From positions 1 through 7,713 of the forward strand of contig JAAUPU010000114.1 in assembly GCA_012032975.1 (NCBI GenBank): a DNA stretch of 7,713 bases. The letters run 5' to 3'. This document shows positions 6,304 to 7,713 of the stretch, one piece after another. The notes under the pieces were generated by a model. It searched no databases and was not told the origin of the DNA. It saw only the letters and a program-made list of their open reading frames with translations. This DNA is from Caldilineaceae bacterium. Lineage in GTDB: Bacteria > Chloroflexota > Anaerolineae > Caldilineales > Caldilineaceae. The translations under genes and the position numbers were made by a program. Numbering within the stretch: the first letter of the stretch is position 1; every line of letters starts with the position of its first letter.

Positions 6304-7713
6304 ATGAAACGATACCCAAAGTTCTTCACCCTGCTTCTCGTGCTCTGTTTCTTGCTGCCACCCAGAGTGGCCGCGGCGCAAGGGGCGCAGCCGACGCAGA
6401 ACGCTAGCGCGGTGCTTGAATTGTTGCAATCTGATGCCGATAGAATCGTCCTGGAACTGTATACGCCAGACTACGTGCTTGAGGAAGCCGTCGGCGTTGA
6501 TGGGCCTTGCCAGCGTATCCTGGTGGAGGGATTGGATCAGAGCGCGACCGTTGGCGCGCCTCAAGTTCCACTCCGAGTGGCACTCCTTGGCGTGCCAGCT
6601 CAGGCCGATATTTCCATTCATGTCACGCCGCTGGAGAGCGCCCAAATTGCCAACGGCTTTCGTCCATGCCCCGCACCCGAGGCTGCGACCGAGGAGGGCG
6701 AGGCGGGTCTGCTGCGAGCTGTGGAACGAGATGTGTCGGCCGACCCAGCTGTTTATGGGGATGACCAGCTTTTTCCGAAACAGGCGGCTGCGCTCCACGA
6801 CGCAGGTTTTATGCGCAGTCAACGGCTGGCGCGGGTGGAGATCTATCCCTTCCAGGTAAGGCCCCGAGAGGGCGCGCTCCTACACCATAGCCGGGTGCGG
6901 ATAGAGGTGCAATTCGGCGCGGGGTCAGGCGCCATCGCATCTGCTGCGGCGACAGAAAACCTTGCGCCTGAAGATGCGGCCTTCGAACAGGTCTTGGCGG
7001 GTTCGCTCCTGAATTATGCCACTGCACGCAGTTGGAGAGGCGCACCGTTGGAGATCGCGGAGGCGACCGCCTGGCGACCGCCGCTGAACGCCTACCGGGT
7101 GGCCGTGGACAAAGAGGGACTCTATGCGCTCTCGTACGAAGCTCTCGCTGCTGTCGGTTTGGTTTCTGGTTCGATGTCGCCGGCGCTTTTCCATATGCAC
7201 TACGACGGCGGCGAGATCGCGATTGGCATCACCGGCGCGGAGGACAACTCTTTTGACCCAGGTGACCAGATTCTCTTTTACGGTCAAGCCGTCGCCGAGA
7301 AATATACCCGAACCAACATCTACTGGCTCTCCTACGGCGGGCAGAATGGCAAGCGCTTTGCGTTGCGAAATGAAGCAGCCCCCAATGCCGCGACTGTGAC
7401 CAGCTACCTGGAGACGGTGCGCCACGAGGTAAACCGCTCCTACGTCTCGTCGCTTCCCAAGGAGCCTGGCTATGACCACTGGTACGAGGGCAATATCACC
7501 GCACTCGGCGCCGGCGCCAGCGCCCACAAAGAGATCACATTTGCCCTCGACCAGCTTGCACCCACCACGGCCAGCGCTACCTTGAAGGTCGCATTGGCGG
7601 GCAATGTCAAGTCGACCCACCATATCCGTCTGCATGTCAACGGAACTGTGGTCTATGATGGCAGCTGGGTTGGACGCACCTATACGACGCTGGCGGCAAC
7701 CTTCGACCCGGAC
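6304..7713 (+). CDS. Second C25-type (gingipain-like) protein with propeptide, 3' end outside window
   Basis: An open frame of 470 codons runs without a stop to the window edge. Residues 1-25 are a signal peptide (MKRYPKFF, then a Leu-rich core, likely cleavage after VAAA25). Residues about 33-215 look like the gingipain-type N-terminal propeptide: LLQSDADRIVLELYTPDY, a PLRVALLGVP strand (89-98), and the segment RLARVEIYPFQVRP (175-188) with a following RVRIEVQF (198-205). From residue 264 (YRVAVDKEGLYALSY) it aligns with the N-terminal region of the preceding peptidase, sharing FDPGDQILFYG, KYT-x-x-N-x-YWL-x-YG, DHW and a VNGT strand. The catalytic His/Cys region lies beyond the window, so peptidase activity and an IYLPL tail are expected but not seen. 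No ribosome binding site precedes the ATG; it is chosen because the signal peptide begins there. It may be cotranscribed with the preceding gene. Confidence 0.85.
   Translation, partial: MKRYPKFFTLLLVLCFLLPPRVAAAQGAQPTQNASAVLELLQSDADRIVLELYTPDYVLEEAVGVDGPCQRILVEGLDQSATVGAPQVPLRVALLGVPAQADISIHVTPLESAQIANGFRPCPAPEAATEEGEAGLLRAVERDVSADPAVYGDDQLFPKQAAALHDAGFMRSQRLARVEIYPFQVRPREGALLHHSRVRIEVQFGAGSGAIASAAATENLAPEDAAFEQVLAGSLLNYATARSWRGAPLEIAEATAWRPPLNAYRVAVDKEGLYALSYEALAAVGLVSGSMSPALFHMHYDGGEIAIGITGAEDNSFDPGDQILFYGQAVAEKYTRTNIYWLSYGGQNGKRFALRNEAAPNAATVTSYLETVRHEVNRSYVSSLPKEPGYDHWYEGNITALGAGASAHKEITFALDQLAPTTASATLKVALAGNVKSTHHIRLHVNGTVVYDGSWVGRTYTTLAATFDPD

Noticed and set aside
6416..6859. Plus-strand frames at 6416-6859 and 6507-6764 inside the second peptidase gene
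   Set aside because: They overlap the 470-codon frame with signal peptide and propeptide patterns; their translations are Arg-rich and featureless.
1..7713. tRNA, rRNA, insertion sequence or transposase genes
   Set aside because: No cloverleaf, rRNA core sequence, transposase-like protein or paired terminal repeats with target duplications were recognised on either strand.

Overview
The window is GC-rich bacterial DNA. All genes read on the + strand and all encode exported, probably cell-surface or extracellular, proteins. Three consecutive genes end in almost the same C-terminal tail, IYLPL-x-x-R followed directly by the stop codon. Tails of this kind, the gingipain-like (C25) peptidases, the SdrD-B and DUF11 adhesin modules and the codon choice together suggest a member of Chloroflexota (Anaerolineae/Caldilineae-like). 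That placement is inference from protein style; there is no rRNA or housekeeping gene to confirm it.

Layout: (1) positions 1-48 are the last 15 codons of an upstream gene that already carries the IYLPL tail. (2) 49-370 is a non-coding gap with a 14-bp inverted repeat, a second stem-loop, an AT-rich promoter-like stretch and a strong ribosome binding site. (3) 371-3121 encodes a 916-residue modular surface protein: signal peptide, SdrD-B-like domain, four tandem Ig-like repeats each with a cysteine pair, a DUF11-like domain, a proline-rich linker, a fibronectin-III-like domain and the tail. (4) 3122-3344 is a gap with a perfect 14-bp-stem hairpin. (5) 3345-6141 encodes a C25 cysteine peptidase whose reading frame is broken by one extra G in the run at 4497-4500. 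Removing that base restores a 931-residue protein with signal peptide, beta-sandwich region, catalytic His and Cys, fibronectin-III-like domain and tail. (6) 6142-6303 is a short gap. (7) 6304-7713 is the first 470 codons of a second C25-type protein. It has a signal peptide and an N-terminal propeptide that the first peptidase lacks, and it runs off the window before its catalytic domain.

How the genes may work together: the surface protein and the first peptidase share a C-terminal module (fibronectin-III-like domain plus IYLPL tail) on unrelated N-terminal parts, as expected for a sorting, anchoring or processing signal. In the Bacteroidota type IX secretion system, a C25 peptidase (PorU) processes a C-terminal sorting domain. 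Clustered C25 peptidases and IYLPL-tailed proteins here raise the hypothesis of an analogous but unrelated system. The tail conservation is seen directly; the functional link is inference.
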